From Acorus gramineus (Eukaryota; Streptophyta; Magnoliopsida; Acorales; Acoraceae), in contig CM060852.1 in the NCBI GenBank assembly GCA_030737835.1, positions 10,274,507 to 10,338,506 of the forward strand: a DNA stretch of 64,000 bases, read 5' to 3'. Below are positions 26,737-40,668 of this stretch, piece after piece. A program made the position numbers and the translations under genes. The notes beneath the pieces were generated by a model that was not told the origin of the DNA, did not search any database, and worked only from the letters and a program-made list of their open reading frames with translations. Position 1 is the first letter of the stretch; the number at the start of each line of letters is the position of its first letter.

Positions 26737-29700
26737 TCATGAAATAGCTAAAATGTTCTGTTCGGCCTGTGGTGCATAGTAGATGGTGTCGGAGATTTTT
26801 GAAGGAGGCCAGAAGCGAAAAACAGACCTTCCAAGAATGTTTTTGATTGGTAGAGGACCCCTGCAGAAAATCGTTCACATCTCAGTTTTAAATGTCTGCT
26901 TTGCAAATCAATCAAGCTTGCTAATCTAAACTGTGAAAAATTTATTCTAACATGGATGAATAGATCAGAGGGTTTGTGATTCAAGGTACCAGTTGTGAGA
27001 ATCAAAGCTGTTGTTGCGGTTATCTCCCATCACGAACACATAACCTTCAGGGACAAGCTACACCAAGCAAAGCAAAGAAAAATCTGTTTAAAAAAAATTG
27101 ACATTTTATGCTCAAGGAACAGAACTTGATGACTTCAGGCTTACAACTTATTCTTCAATTAAATGCAGATAACAGAGCCCGGCTCATTATTAATATTACG
27201 TGACTATGTGTCTGTGTGTGCGCACGCTTGCATTACTGATGATGGTATAACAAAATGAGAAATTGAACACCACCCCAAACCCTATAGTGATAAAGCGAGA
27301 TGAAAAACACAGCGACCATAAGAAATTGGGCGTTGTTACATACAGATTCTTTACAGCCTCACATGCATACTCACATATATGTCCAACGAAGTATATATAT
27401 CATTAAACAAAGCATGTAATTTTTCCCTTCTTTTATAAGTGGGTCCATATAATTCATTGAAATATATACCTCATTTTGTACATGTTTGTTAAAACTTATA
27501 AACTGCATATTATAACTTTTAGTTTCAAATAAGCAGTTGTAGCATGTTTGTTTAAACTTGTTGGAACTTATTTAAGCTAAAAACAACTTAAATAAGTCAG
27601 AATCTCTAAGCTAGGCAAATGGTGCTTTTCATATTATAGTTTATAAATTGTTTTTAAAAAAATCTTGTAGACATTAGTGCCCTTAATTTTTTTTCACCAA
27701 TGACCAAACTATTGTAAAAATATTGTTTTTGACACTAATGACCAAATATATTACAGTTATAGAGTGTAATAAAAAAAATTTATTGTTGTGAAATTTAACT
27801 TTTATCATGTTATATTAATTTGTCTTCTAAATATTTGTAAAACTAATTTTATAAGTAATATCACCTTATTTATCAAACAGAAATTAAATTTAACTTCTAC
27901 ACTTGAAAGACGTATTTTTGACAATTAAACAGTAAAAAGCTATTTTACAGCTTATTTAATACACATCCACTACTGCTTATTCTCTGCTTTTCATCAGCTA
28001 CAACAAACACGTCTATTGCTTATTAGATAAGTTAATATTTATAATCTATAAGTTACAATCTATAATTTGTAATTTAAAGCGGCAACAAGCATGACCTTTA
28101 TGAAAATATATATGCTTCATCACATAAAGAAAACACATTTTTAAAAAATCCAATGCATGTGACAATTACACGTGGGATATAACCATGTTGTACTTGTACG
28201 TTACATTATCCTAAGAAATTGAGCATTGTAGTATATATCGTTTTCTCTTTTCATGTGCTCCTTAGCAAAGGTATAATAGAAAAGCTAAAAAAAAAAAATA
28301 CTTTGTTGATGTTGGAATCATTTGTACTTCAATGCTTCAAACACAAGAGTTTTCTCAAGATTAATCAAAATTAAATTGGCAAATAACTAAAAAAAAGAAG
28401 AGGAATGAATATTGTGGAATGGATTAATACCACTGGCTCCATTTCGTAAGCAAGTGGCTCTAAAATGAAATCTTCATCTTGAACAACACCATTCACCATC
28501 AATTTTCCATTATGAACCTGTTAAACATCACATCCATGTGTATAATAAGGCAGAGGAACATAGCCAAAAAATGAAAAGAAAAGAAAAGAGAGCGAGAGAT
28601 TCTGAGTAAAGTGCAATTTACAAGGAAATCTTACTTCCACATAGTCCCCAGCCTTGGCCACAACTCTTTTGACAAAAACATCCCCTGGACTATACCCAAT
28701 TTCCTGCAGATAGAGAATTTAAATTCAATCACTCAGTTTTAGCGACAGGCATGAAAGCCGTAACATCATTGCCATGTTGGTTCCTTGAAACATGAAATGG
28801 AGGGTTAACTTGTGATTTCCAACTTTAGTATAAAACCATTGTGGTGCCTTTACACAGTCTCGAGGAAATGAAATTGTATACTGTTTATTTCCACCCAGAC
28901 CAAAAAAGGGTTCATATTTATTAAGGTGTAGCCCATTTTTCCTATTCCACTCTTTCCTACTCCATTTCCATCAACCAAACATCACATATAGATAAATAGC
29001 ATTTCCAAAATTAGACAACCCTGCTAAAGAAATAGGGTTTCTATCAAACCATACCTGCAAGATAGGAGGCACCTTAAAAACCACAATATCAGTGACTTCA
29101 GGCGGTCTAAAAATGTAAGAAACCTGCAAAAGGACAGTGTTAACATCAACATGCTTCAAGTGCTCAGGATACAACACTTTGATAGTTCTATATGACATTT
29201 CCATCAAGTTTTTACAGTAATATATCAGTAACTGATACAAAACCCCCAAAAGAACATAGTTCCTGTTCAGGCCTTCTACCCATATAATATAAACAAAACC
29301 TCGATGAAAAATTCTTCTGAAAAAGGGAGCCAACTTTTCTATTGACTTTATCTGCCAAGACAACCCTTCTCTGAATCATATTTACACATACCATATGAGT
29401 TCTATTCTATACTCCCCTCGACATAGACTAAAATAATTTCTTCGGGGAGTTCTTTCATTTATCAAGGCCCACCAACAAAATTCAAACATTAAATCATCAC
29501 ATATAATGATCCATGATCTTTTTCACCTTTAAAAGTATCAGCTCAAAATTCCAGTAACAATTATTGTTGATACTTCGATGCTTCCATCTTAACATATCCG
29601 TGAAGTATTCCAACTTCAAAACACAAAGCACAACTCAAGTACTCAACATACAAACAAATGTCTCGTCATGCTCATCTAAGGGCCATTTATGTTACTATAA

Positions 29701-30515
29701 AATTATCCAAAGCATGGGAAACTCTAACATAACTAATTCATAACACAGATGATAAAAAAATTCAAAGACGTGTAAGCTAAAAGAAGAGGTTTCCACCACA
29801 CCTTCTCAGCCAAGATTTTGTCCCCGACATCGAACGTCGGGTACATGGACAACGTAGGGATCAACCTTGGCTCCGCCAGGCGCGAGCCATGTAACAACGG
29901 CACAGTCAGAAGCGCAAACACCGCCTTGGCGTCATCCGAGCACAGGTTCATAAACCGCCCCAGCCAATGCGAGTGCTTCTCAAGGGGCTGTTCAAGTATC
30001 TTCTCGAGGCCCGGCGCATCACTGACAGCCTGGACGGCCGCAGTCGCGGTGGCGGCAGCCGACTTCTTCTTCTTCTTCTTCTTATTCTTTTCCTCCACGA
30101 CCTTATTCACGGCGGAACCCTGGAAGAAGTCGCTGCAGGGGAGCCACTTCATCCCCTGCAAGAACGGCAGCACCGTCGACGGCCTGAACCCTCCCATGGA
30201 ACCCGGGGAGACGCCGAGAGCCAAGGTCGAAACCGAGGAGGAGGAAGACGACGACGCCATGCTCAGGAGAGACAACAGTCCCACCGAGGCAGCCGAGGAG
30301 GCTCTCCTGCGGAGGCCTTCTCCGGAGGAGGAGGAATACGAGGAGGACGGAAGCCTGGACCAGTTTCCGGAGAGGTCGACATCGGATCTGGAGAGGAGGT
30401 GGGACGTCACCGGGACGGAGAGGAGGTTGGAGGCGGCGACGCCGCGGGAGCCGGGACAGCAGCAGAGGTTCTGGGCGAGGTAGGCGGAGTAGGTGATGGT
30501 GCTGCGGATCGCCAT
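26737..30515 (-). CDS. Plastid/thylakoid type I signal peptidase
   Basis: Six exons on the minus strand: 30515-29802, 29123-29055, 28703-28635, 28517-28431, 27057-26990 and 26860-26737, giving 376 residues with all junctions in frame. Exon 1 encodes a long Ser/Ala/Arg-rich N-terminus consistent with a plastid transit peptide, an odd KNKKKKKKK run, and a hydrophobic segment ([11 protein letters not shown]) just before the catalytic box. [11 protein letters not shown] supplies Ser223, [11 protein letters not shown] supplies Lys273, and [19 protein letters not shown] is box E; these are the Ser/Lys dyad and motifs of signal peptidase I. Family members (TPP/Plsp) remove thylakoid-transfer signals from lumenal proteins and mature Toc75 at the envelope. 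Which paralogue this is cannot be settled here. Intron 4 (27058-28430) contains a MITE-like stretch. Confidence 0.95.
27479..28095. repeat. MITE-like element in signal peptidase intron 4
   Basis: The left end contains TGTTTGTTAAAACTTATAA at 27483-27501. Exactly the same 19 bases occur, inverted, at the right end of the repeat in the transporter intron (51687-51705). The right end here, read in reverse, starts CATGCTTGTTG, a weaker match. The interior is AT-rich and has no reading frame. Target duplications are not clear, so the ends are approximate. Confidence 0.4.
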
Positions 30516-31221
30516 TCTTGCAAGCTTGGAGAGGGAGAAGAGGTGTCGGAGCAGTGGGATTTGGGGATCGGGAGGCGAATTAGGGTTTCTGAAAGGATTG
30601 GATTTGGGGATCTAGGGTTTGGATTTTAGGGTTTTTTTGGGGGGGAGGTCCCCGAGAGCTTCTCCGAGAGTGTCTCGGGGAGAGGAGAGAGAAAGGGAGG
30701 CGGAGGTCGAAGAGGGTGAATTTTGGGCGGAAGAACAAGAAGGGAAGATGTTATGGAGAACGGGTTTTTGGGATAATTTACGAGAATGCCACTATAACTT
30801 GAATTTACACGAATGCCCCTTGTCGTTGGGTTTGGGGTTGTTTTGCTAATAGTCCAGGGTAAGGATTTCTTTCGAGTTAGGTCCTTGGTATCATGGATTT
30901 GCTTTTATTTTCAGCTCCTTTTTTTTATGTAATTATTATCTTCAGCTCCTTTGATGTATACAACTTTTATTATTGACCTTGGGCTGCAATATAAAATCTT
31001 TTCTAGTGATGTAGAGGAATGATATATGATATCAAATATTATTTAACAATAAAGATGTTTTCTGAAGATACGGTAGACAATTGTTATCCTGAGATTTTAT
31101 TCATCGAAATAACAAAAATAAAACATTACAAAATAAGCAAGAAGTTAAAGGAGAAAGTAAAAAATTACATACAACGAAGAGGAGGAAAACTTGAGGTAGA
31201 GAAGGATTTTATGTCAAGGTG
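30516..31221. other. Signal peptidase promoter side and AT-rich spacer
   Basis: The GC-rich 30516-30780 is probably the 5' UTR and core promoter of the minus-strand signal peptidase gene. Plus-strand frames there and inside exon 1 are antisense shadows. The remainder up to the LINE fragment is AT-rich without features. Confidence 0.5.
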
Positions 31222-32696
31222 ACCCTCCCTTCATATACATTACAATTAAAATGAAAGCAAGATGGAAGATGGAGCACGCAAGATGGAAGCAATCCGCAGG
31301 CGCTTTTTCTGGAATGGTACAGAAAGGGGTAGTAAGCCATGTCTAGTGAAATGGGATGCGGTGTGTCAGCCGAAACATAAGGGAGGGCTCGGGATCCGCA
31401 GTGTGATTGACACGAACAGAGCCTTGCTTGCCAAATGGATGTGGAAGTGGATGAAGGAGCCTAACTCCCCATGGGTGAGTTTTTCGAGATAGATATAGAA
31501 CAGCTCCAGGCTCACACTGACCTCGTAGTGATCGCGGTGCGTCTGCTCTTTTTAGAGGCTGGTTCGCTCATCTAAACCATTGGAGGGTTGCATTCGCTTG
31601 GAAGGTAGGGGATGGCACCCATATTCACTTCTGGTCGGACAATTGGTGCGGGGATGCGCCATTCAAAGATCGCTTCCCGAGCATGTTCAATATTTGCGGT
31701 GAACAAACACGGGAAGGTGGACGAGTTCTGGTCCACGGAACCATCATTGGGGGGGGGGGGGGGTTGGCATATTGGGCTCTTGCGAGGTTCAACGACGCAA
31801 GAAATGGGTCAGGTCGAGACACTGAGGGGGAGTGCTGCAGGTGTGCATCATATCAGCAATTGCAGCAGACGAGCTTGTCTAGGCTCTTGCGCCACATAGA
31901 GGCTTCTCCGCAAAGATTGGTTTCAATTGGCTCCAGTCTTCATCTCCTTCACATGCCATGGTGGCTCATAAGTATAGAGAAATTGGGGGGCCAAAGGTGC
32001 CATTGAAGGTTAAAATCTTTCTTTAGATATTATATCAAGGGAGAACGCTCACCAAAGTGTATCGTTCAAAGTGGCATCCTACTGCATCAACCATAAGTTC
32101 CTTATGCGACTAGGGCGTGGAATCGGCGAATTATCTATTCTGCTATTTTAGTGCGACGATCGAGGTATGGCAACGGCTCCGGGACCGTCGTCTGATCATG
32201 ACAGACTTTCACTCGTTTGAGGAGATGTGACAGGTGGCGCAACGTGCAGCTCGCGAGGTGGACAGAGGACCTGAAGCGCGACTACAGAGGATCATCATCC
32301 CTGCTGGGACATGAGCCATCTGGTTAATACGAAATGCGGTGTTTTTTAAAGCGCAAAGGTTTTATTTCGAAAACTTGTGGGAGGCGGTCATCTATAACAT
32401 TCGACATTGGGGGAGATACATCGCAGAGGCAGTGAAAGTCGAGGTGGAGGGTGGAGACCTGCACATCTCAGAGTTTTCATAGGCGAGTGGGTTGGGGTAA
32501 TATAATATGGCCAAAGTAGAATCCTCTCCTACTTCTAGATGGCTAGCCCAGCCCTGTTATCTTTTGTTGCATTTGTTTTGTGATTCTGTTTGGTTGCTTG
32601 GCTTCCTGTTTACAGGGGCTTTTATTTGGACTGTTGCTGGTTCGTTGAATATATTAACGAGGTAGCGATTGTCTACCATTCCTTAAAAAAAAAAAA
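31222..32696 (+). mobile_element. 5'-truncated, decayed LINE retrotransposon (sense)
   Basis: Translated pieces match the C-terminal part of plant LINE ORF2 after the reverse transcriptase, including the zf-RVT region. They are IRRRFFWNGTERGSKPCLVK with GGLGIRSVIDTNRALLAKWM at 31.29-31.45 kb, HIHFWSDNWCGDAPFKDRFP at 31.61-31.68 kb, and AIWLIRNAVFFKAQRFYFEN near 32.3 kb. The frames are broken by stops and shifts and by a 13-base G run at about 31749. The element ends in a 12-base poly-A at 32685-32696. The 5' boundary is approximate and no target duplication could be assigned. Confidence 0.8.
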
Positions 32697-32698
32697 CT

Positions 32699-32712
32699 GA
32701 TGTATGTATTAA
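32699..32712. repeat. Target-site duplication, left copy
   Basis: GATGTATGTATTAA, identical to 33232-33245, bounds the inverted LINE fragment. Confidence 0.85.
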
Positions 32713-33231
32713 GTTTTTTTTTTTTTTTTTTTTTGAGAAAAACGATAGGCTCCTGCCTTAATTTTATTCAAAGAAAAACAGTTCCCAAAAGAAATACAAA
32801 AAACCTAGATAGTCAAACAACCTATCTATTACCCAGACCTCTTGAGTAAAAGAGAAATCTACTGAAGAAGTCTAGGCCCAAATCATGCCACAGCCAGCCT
32901 TCTATTCCACTATACACATATTGTCTCCCTGAAAAGACACACCTTGTGCCCGCGCACAATTTACATCCCAATCCCAAATCAAGTTCTTAACCATCTCCCA
33001 AAATATTCTCCTCATAGACCTTCACTCCCCGAAATAGCAGATGGTTCCTCGCAATCCATAGAGACCACAAAACCGCCGGGACTAACAACTGGGATACTTT
33101 CACCTTTGGGCTCTTATCCCCCCTTGAACGGAAATCATGTCCAGCCTGCCATAGGTTCTCAAGCAAACTGCTCCCGGACACAGACCCCGTTGCGCCCTCC
33201 ACGAGCCGCCAGATTCTTTGCGCCATCGGAC
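32713..33231 (-). mobile_element. 5'-truncated LINE fragment with target duplication
   Basis: On the minus strand this is a LINE 3' end. The fragment encoded on that strand includes VSQLLVPAVLWSLWIARNHL, resembling the end of the zf-RVT region, and the element ends in a long A run (poly-T at 32714-32734 on the plus strand). It is flanked by identical 14-base copies of GATGTATGTATTAA at 32699-32712 and 33232-33245. The left copy begins two bases after the poly-A of the preceding LINE. The intact duplication points to ordinary target-primed insertion and a fairly recent event. Confidence 0.85.
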
Positions 33232-33245
33232 GATGTATGTATTAA
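33232..33245. repeat. Target-site duplication, right copy
   Basis: GATGTATGTATTAA, the partner of 32699-32712 at the truncated 5' end of the inverted LINE. Confidence 0.85.
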
Positions 33246-35650
33246 ATTAGTTTCGGCTGATTTTTTTTTTTACTAACATTTGTTGCTTTGATTTACAATT
33301 TTGTACGTAGGATACGCTGTAAAATAATGTTTTATTATATAATCATCAAAAATGCATTTTTAAGTTATATAACTGAAAATATGATGTCATATTCATTTAT
33401 AAATGATCACAATTATTATTTATAACATAGATACGAGTATTTTCATAATTTGTTTAAAATAAAAATTACATAAAATATTGCGTAAGTTATTCTCACCACC
33501 AAAGCATCCTTTAGTCCTGACACGACTTTAAATCATGACTTTCCAGTTTGGCGAGGGATTAAGATTTTGATAATAAGTTATTTTAATTTTAGAAGATAAA
33601 AAATCCATCAATTTTATTTACATTTTTCTTTGCTAAAATTGAGATTAAAAAGGAAATAAAACAAAACATCTTCATTTTCATTTCAAAATTAAGGCAACTG
33701 TCTACCGTTTATCCTAATAATTTTGTATATCAAACAGGAACAAATGAGTAGAAAACCGTTCTCCCACTCACGTATCCCCATTATTACTCCATATCTCACC
33801 ATTTATCCTTTTACCCTTTTTTTACTTAAATTATCTCTAATAAATTAAAAAAACATGTGACAACATCAAAGCTATAAATTACAAATTATAAGATTTAACA
33901 CACAATTTGTTATGTTTTATTTGGGGAGGGGTTTTTTTTTATAAAAGAAGCACCTAATTTATTGGGTCCTTTTATGTGAAATGGTTCTGGGTGTTCAAGA
34001 TTTTCTTGGTTGAACAAAAACAGAGTTTCGTAATAGAACAATGTTGAAGGTAGTGACAGTTTGGGTTGGTTGACTCTGACTGAATGATGGTTGCTTCTTC
34101 CTCCACGGTTCCCTTCATCCCTTCCCCTCCCCATCAAAATACTACGAATAATAATAAATAAATCTGTTCATCTAAACGACATATTGGATTTCAAAAAAAA
34201 AATTTGACATGCAACGTCACACAAGTAATTAATTACTATTTATTCTTTCATCATGGATGTAATGTTAAAAGCCAGAATTTTATGTACAGGTATAGGTGGT
34301 GGTGATATTCCATACAAATTAACAAATTAAGTTCGTTAATTATCTAAAATAGATATATATATAGTGCGTATATACGTCATTTAAATGATATATATATATA
34401 TGTTAATAAAGAAAGCATGAAACTTAATAAGGTATATGATTCAATGAGCTATATGTTTACTTTACTAACATATATACCCCTTTAAAGAACATATATATAC
34501 AGTTCAGACGAACCGCATGTTATCTTTAAAATATATATATATATGATTTCCTAGACCCAAATTTCTATATTTTCTTGTATTTGAATACAAATTACAAAGT
34601 CTATAAATCCTAACATGACATCACACATCATCCATGAACCAACCAATTAACCAAACATAAATAATGTTCATGATTACCTATATCATATTGAATCTGAGTT
34701 GAATTTATCGTATCCGGACCTGTTTCAAGTGGAGATTCAATATGAACTTGTCAAACCTCCAAAGGGCTTCACTTAAAACACCAAAATGAACAGAAAATGA
34801 CTCTCAAGGACACCAACTCCTCTTGACAAAGCATCCAAGCATTTATTTCTAATCTAATCAGTTTATTTTAGCATCAACAAAACCCAACTAATGCCGATTA
34901 TAGAAAGATACGTTGTACAAGAGGAAAACATTAGCTTTCTTTTATCATAAAAGAAATGGAAAGTATTATCAATACAGAGAACGAATTCCTGACCTCATGT
35001 GTATTTGAGAAAATAAAAGAAAATAAACACTTACAAGCTTGATGTGCACCATATGATTTCTGAAGGTTCCTTGAATGGCCAGTTCCTCCACATAAATTTT
35101 GAAATCATTAACTTATATTGTGCGAACTAAGATCACATGTCATATATAATGTATAAGCTTGAATTTCCATCTCATGCATGTTAATGATCAAAATAAAAGT
35201 TTACTGAAAAACCAGGCTTTTATTTTGTAAGTCTATGATGGTAAATATCTAAAAGAAGTTTTGAACATATCATTCCACTTGTCCAAAACTATCAATACAA
35301 GATGATTTATAATTAGAAGGAACATAAACTAAAGTTTATGACAGTAAAAAATAATAATAATAGGCCCAATGAAGACTACAAAACACCAACGAGGTAAATT
35401 AGGCAACCACTCGAAAGAGTGGAAAATTTCTTTCACAGTATCGAAGAAGGGTAAGATGCAGCACCTATTTTCGGAGTTTACATCGTCATTTAGCAGTACA
35501 CAGCTTTACGAGTTTGGCATCACCAATGCATCTTGCAAAGAATGGAAACTTTGTTACAACTACTCACCTCAATTGAAGAGAGAGAAACTGTTCTGGTGAT
35601 ATCAGGATCAGAATATAAATTTGGTTGATAAAGCTTGCTGAGATATATAA
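33246..35650. other. AT-rich intergenic DNA
   Basis: No gene is visible. There are many TA-rich tracts (34350-34545). The NUP58 3' UTR should end within the last few hundred bases. A short plus-strand frame at 35369-35599 has no recognisable features. Confidence 0.5.
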
Positions 35651-38600
35651 CTAGCGCCGGGTGGTACGGGTCTTAGGCTTTGTGGTTTTCTGCAAATCAA
35701 ATAAATGAGATGATGGACAAAATCTTAGGAAATAAGACTGGGATGTGCTATCAAATTATGTTGAAACAATGATTTAATGAATTGTCAAGATATCTAGTTA
35801 CGGTACTCACGGTTGTGGTACCAAACGTTGCTCCTGATCCAAGGGCAGCAGCGCCTACATAGATAAGAATATGGTTTAGATGATGTTGACATGAGAATAA
35901 AGAAAATTAAATACTGAAGTTCAAAAGCAATCAACATTATAGCCAAAGTGACCTTGAAAGTAGAGGTTAACAGTGATATTTTCATCCAATAATGACAGTT
36001 AATTTATAAAGAACTGTCAAAATCTAGTGCAAACATAAATGATCAGAAATGATGTGATGTATGGCCATGATGATGAAGATGATTAAATGAAAAGTTTTTT
36101 TAAAAAAAAAAAAAAAATGAAAAGGAATTTAAATGATTTTCTAAAATCACTTGATAAAGAAATGTTCTTTTTACAATAAAACATATTGCTTATATATAAT
36201 ATATTATATAGGAAGCAATCTATAAGTTAATCAATGCACATAATTATTAACATAAAAAAGCTCAAGAAAAATTTATTTATTCGTGGCATTTATATAAGAT
36301 GTGTCCTATTAGCTCCAACCTACGCAGCAAAGACAAACTTGCCTACTCGTCATATAGCCAAGTCTAACATCCCTTATACATGTCTAACATGATAAGTGTA
36401 TACTTTTCCATTATATCTCACAATAACATTTTTTTTTTGTTGTACACAAAGTTAGGCCCCCACAAAGTACACATTTCTGGGCCTGATACTATATTTAGGC
36501 CCCCACAAAGTTATTGAAAATTGATACAGAAAAGAACATGAAAACTCTACATTGTCAAACAAAACATATTTATTGACGAAAATAATATCACACCCTAACG
36601 AATCGAGTTTTGGGAAAGTTGGCTAGCACCCCTCTGTAAAGGATGACCAATGATCAAATCCTGGGGGCACCAATCTTCAATATATATATATATATATATA
36701 TATATCACACCCTATGTGAAAGTCTGGTGTCCAAAGAAATATCAAATTCCCCACCCATAATAATAATAAGGGGAAAAAGAAGGATTCTTATTGACAACAA
36801 CAAGGCAGAATGTAGTGTTTTTTATGATCAATGTATGACTGAATTTCTTGATTTCAATAGCTTTTCTTTGCCAATATGCTTCGGAAGAAACTGAATTTCA
36901 TCAACCATTTTTGCATCATTCGTGGTGGTGGTTTTTAAAAAATGTGATAACATAAAAAGAACTTAATGCTCACCTGAGGCAAAAGGAGTTGAGAAAAGAG
37001 GAGAGTTTCCAGTGGCAGGAGTAGAAGAGAAGGGAGTATTGGATCCAAACAAGGATGGAGTCTGTGCTGATGAACTGGTTCCAAAGAGTGAAGTTTGGGG
37101 TATGGCACCAGGTGTGGCACCAGTGGAACCAAAAATGGATGATGTCGGAGCAGAGGTAGATGGGGTGTGGAAAAGAAAAGATGAGGTCGAGGCTGAAGGT
37201 GCAGATGATGGAGTGCTGAAAATAGAAAGTCCACCCCCAGATGAAGCTGCAGAGCTCCCCATAAGTGGCTGTGATACATTTGATGCTCCAACCGTCGCAG
37301 AACTTGTAAGCAAACCAGCAACTTGGGTGGATGGTTGTGACATTGCGGGTACATGCAAAGTCGGGTGAACTCTTCTAGCAGCAGCTTCTTGCTTGGCAGT
37401 TTCTCGCCTGTCGGCCTCAAGAAATGGATCATTCCCATCACCCCTCCTCCTTTGATCAACAAGATAAGCTGTCTTCATGGATTCAACATACTGATGCAGT
37501 CTCTCCACCTTCAAACACAGATGTATATTCAGGTCAAATGACAATAAAGTTCGACATATCTTAAAATGGAAATCTATACTTCGGAACATCAAAATTTGTT
37601 TCTCAAGATGTTCACTTTAAATATCTTAGCCACATAAGTGAAAATGAGCTTCATGACATCCCTTGAGGTTCCAACACCGAGAGATGATTTTAACTAAATT
37701 TTCTGGTGTTCCTTCTACCTTATGATAAAGAACGTGAAGCCCACGGATCTAGGATTATTATTTATTAGGGCTTTTACTTAGTTGCTTAGGGAGTCAATAG
37801 AGATTTTTATTTCGTTAGGATTTTATTGTCATTTCTCAGTCTTAGTATTTATGTGATCTAGCTTATTAGGATAAGATTGGTTTGTTAGGGAGATTTGATC
37901 TGATGTGGCTTGTTAGGATGAGATTTAGTCTCTTTTCTTCTCTCCTCTCTTCTATCCTGCATCAACTCCTCTCTTCTTCTTCTCTCTTTTCTATACTATC
38001 CTGCATCAATTTGGTAGTTGTCTACTTCAGGGAACTTACTAAAAAATTTAGAAGAATTTGACATTTATTTTCTCTATCTTTTCTCTCTTCTTCTATCCTG
38101 TGTCACCTTTTCTACTCTAGTGAAAGACCATGACATCCAATCAACTAAGTGCAGTACATGTATATAAAGCACTAGACATAAAAACTATATAAATTTTTAC
38201 CTTTGCAGCAACATGAACAAAGAAATCATGTACATTTGACATGACTTTAGGAAGTGAATGCACTAATGACAATCCAGAGCCAGTGGTCTCATTGGTATCT
38301 GTAAGGAGCACCTGCTCTAACTCTTCAATCCACTGGTGACATTCACTGAGATATTTCTCAAATCGGGCAAAGGTCTCCTGTAAAAATGGTGAAGGTCTCC
38401 TAGGAAACCCAGTATAAAAATCAAAAACTGGTACTATGGAGCTGGACGTTGGTTGAGGAGCTGGGTTAGATGAAATCATTCCTCCTGAAGTCTGAGCTGA
38501 AGAACCAATGCTTGAAACAGGTGCTACATTTGCATGAAGAAATCTCGGGCGGAGCATCATAAAGGATCGAACTGCAACCTCAGTATTCCTCAACAGACCT

Positions 38601-40633
38601 TTAACAACACTCATCAGCTCTTGCACCAAGACCCTCTCTCTCTCCATGGCTGTAGCGGTCACCCCTAGTTCCTATTGAACAGCATAGAAGTCATTGTACA
38701 ACAATGTTCATAATACCTGAATTGAATTTTTCACAGAAACTGCAATGCTTAATATATTAGCATGTGCAAATAGCCAGATGAATTGCCATAGAAGGTTCTG
38801 AAAGAATGAGCATTGCAGCAATGAATTAATGAGTGTATAGCAATTTATTAAAGATAAAAGTATTCTTTTCTATTAAATTTCAATAGTAACTTAAAACATA
38901 TGCCAGTACATGCTTGGGGATATGCAGAAAGACCAAGTGAGCAACTCCTGATAGATAATCCAAAGTAGAAAATTTAAGGAAAATCATAAAATATTGGAAA
39001 AGAGTATAGATTATAGAAAACTCCGCTTCAAATCTGTGGTTATCACTGTTCAATGCTCCGCTTGACAAAATGCACTAATATGCGAAATAAGAGGACATCA
39101 AAGTCGATTCCAGTTCTTATGAGTTACAACAGAAGATCTACCAATATTATGTTCCTTGAGCCTTGTAACTTATCAACTGGACAAGTTGAACTGAATCAGT
39201 GGGGCAGCAGTGCTAACTCAAACCAGCTGGACCAAACATGTGGAACATTGTCGCAAACTTTACATATGCTTACTATTTTCAAGGCTGAAAATAGTTTGGT
39301 TAAGGAAATTAGAAAAACGATTCAGACCATTTCTCTGTGTCGTGAGATGATATGGTACTTGATATGATGGAGAAGTGCCAATCATCATTCAGATACAGCT
39401 GTCTCCATGGAAATGGAAAAAATGGTCCTGGGAAAAATGTGCTAGATTATAGAAGCATTTAGATCTATGAGAAGCAATCAGAAAATTTGCTGCAGGTTAA
39501 TTGCAAGTCGAAGTATAAATGTCTCTAATTACTGCTACAAAAACTACCTATAAATAAATTTATATCTCAACTTAACAAAATTTCCTTCTCCATGTCAGCA
39601 TTGCTAATTTTGTACTCTCTTGCAATTATTTATATGCTAGTTGAGCATTTATCCCCACAAATGACGACCTGGAAGAACTATTACACCAACGTTCAGACAA
39701 ATTTAAAATAACAAGATAAATTGCACCACTGGTCTCTATATTAATCTCAGAGCCTGAGAAGACAATGTTTTAAGAATGCAATCAGTAAGTTTGTGAAACA
39801 GAAGCAGCATATCGACAAACTACACATTCTATGAACGATAAACATGTTAATTGTAATTCATCCATGCTAAGTACAATATTACAAGAGGAAGTTGATGGGA
39901 TGGAAATTCAAGTAAAAAAACACAAAATGATGCTCACCTGAAATTTCAACAATAACCTCTCAGTGGATGAACATGTTATGGCATAGATATAGGATATAAC
40001 AAAAAGTGTCAAAGAACATAGAGGGTCAGAGTGGTTTGAACCTGCATGATACGACTAGCGTCAGACTCGAACCCATCATTGGAAACCGATGAATCATAGA
40101 GTCGGCTACACTGATCCAATCTCTGGCTCTCGTCTCTATACGCCAAAATCCGCTCCCTATAAACAGAGATCCCCTCAACACCAAGAACTCATTTTTCATA
40201 GTTCATTTAAAAATTTCAAACAAAATCATAAATTTTTCCCCACATGGGCACTAATATTTGTAGAAACTGTACTCATACAAGCTAATTCTCCTTCTCATGA
40301 TACCCAAAAAGGTGACATTTTTTTTTACTGATTTCATCCGCAGTAAATGAAATAACGAAAACCCAATTTTCAAAAACCCTAGTTAGGAACAGATTTAACA
40401 CCGGTTGACACAAATTCCTCGTGAACCCCCAAAAAAACCCTCATTTTCAAACAAACAAACGAGGAACCCTAAAAAAACAGATTTTGACAGAAACCCATCA
40501 AAAGAAAGGGAGAATGGGATGTACGGACTCGACTTGGAGGAGGAATTTCTGGGAGTCCGGGTGGAGATCCGCCCACTTGGTGTTGTAAGTCGCCGGGGCC
40601 TTCTCGTTCGTGAAGAGGAAGCTTTGTTGCTGT

Positions 40634-40668
<35 letters not shown>

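Noticed and set aside
29818..30629. Two long plus-strand frames of about 220 codons
   Set aside because: They are antisense to signal peptidase exon 1 and its GC-rich leader. The minus-strand frame joins five further conserved exons; these do not resemble any protein and have low-complexity composition.
36935..37462. Minus-strand 175-codon His/Leu/Pro-rich frame
   Set aside because: It is an overlapping alternative frame of NUP58 exon 4, whose correct frame carries the FG motifs.
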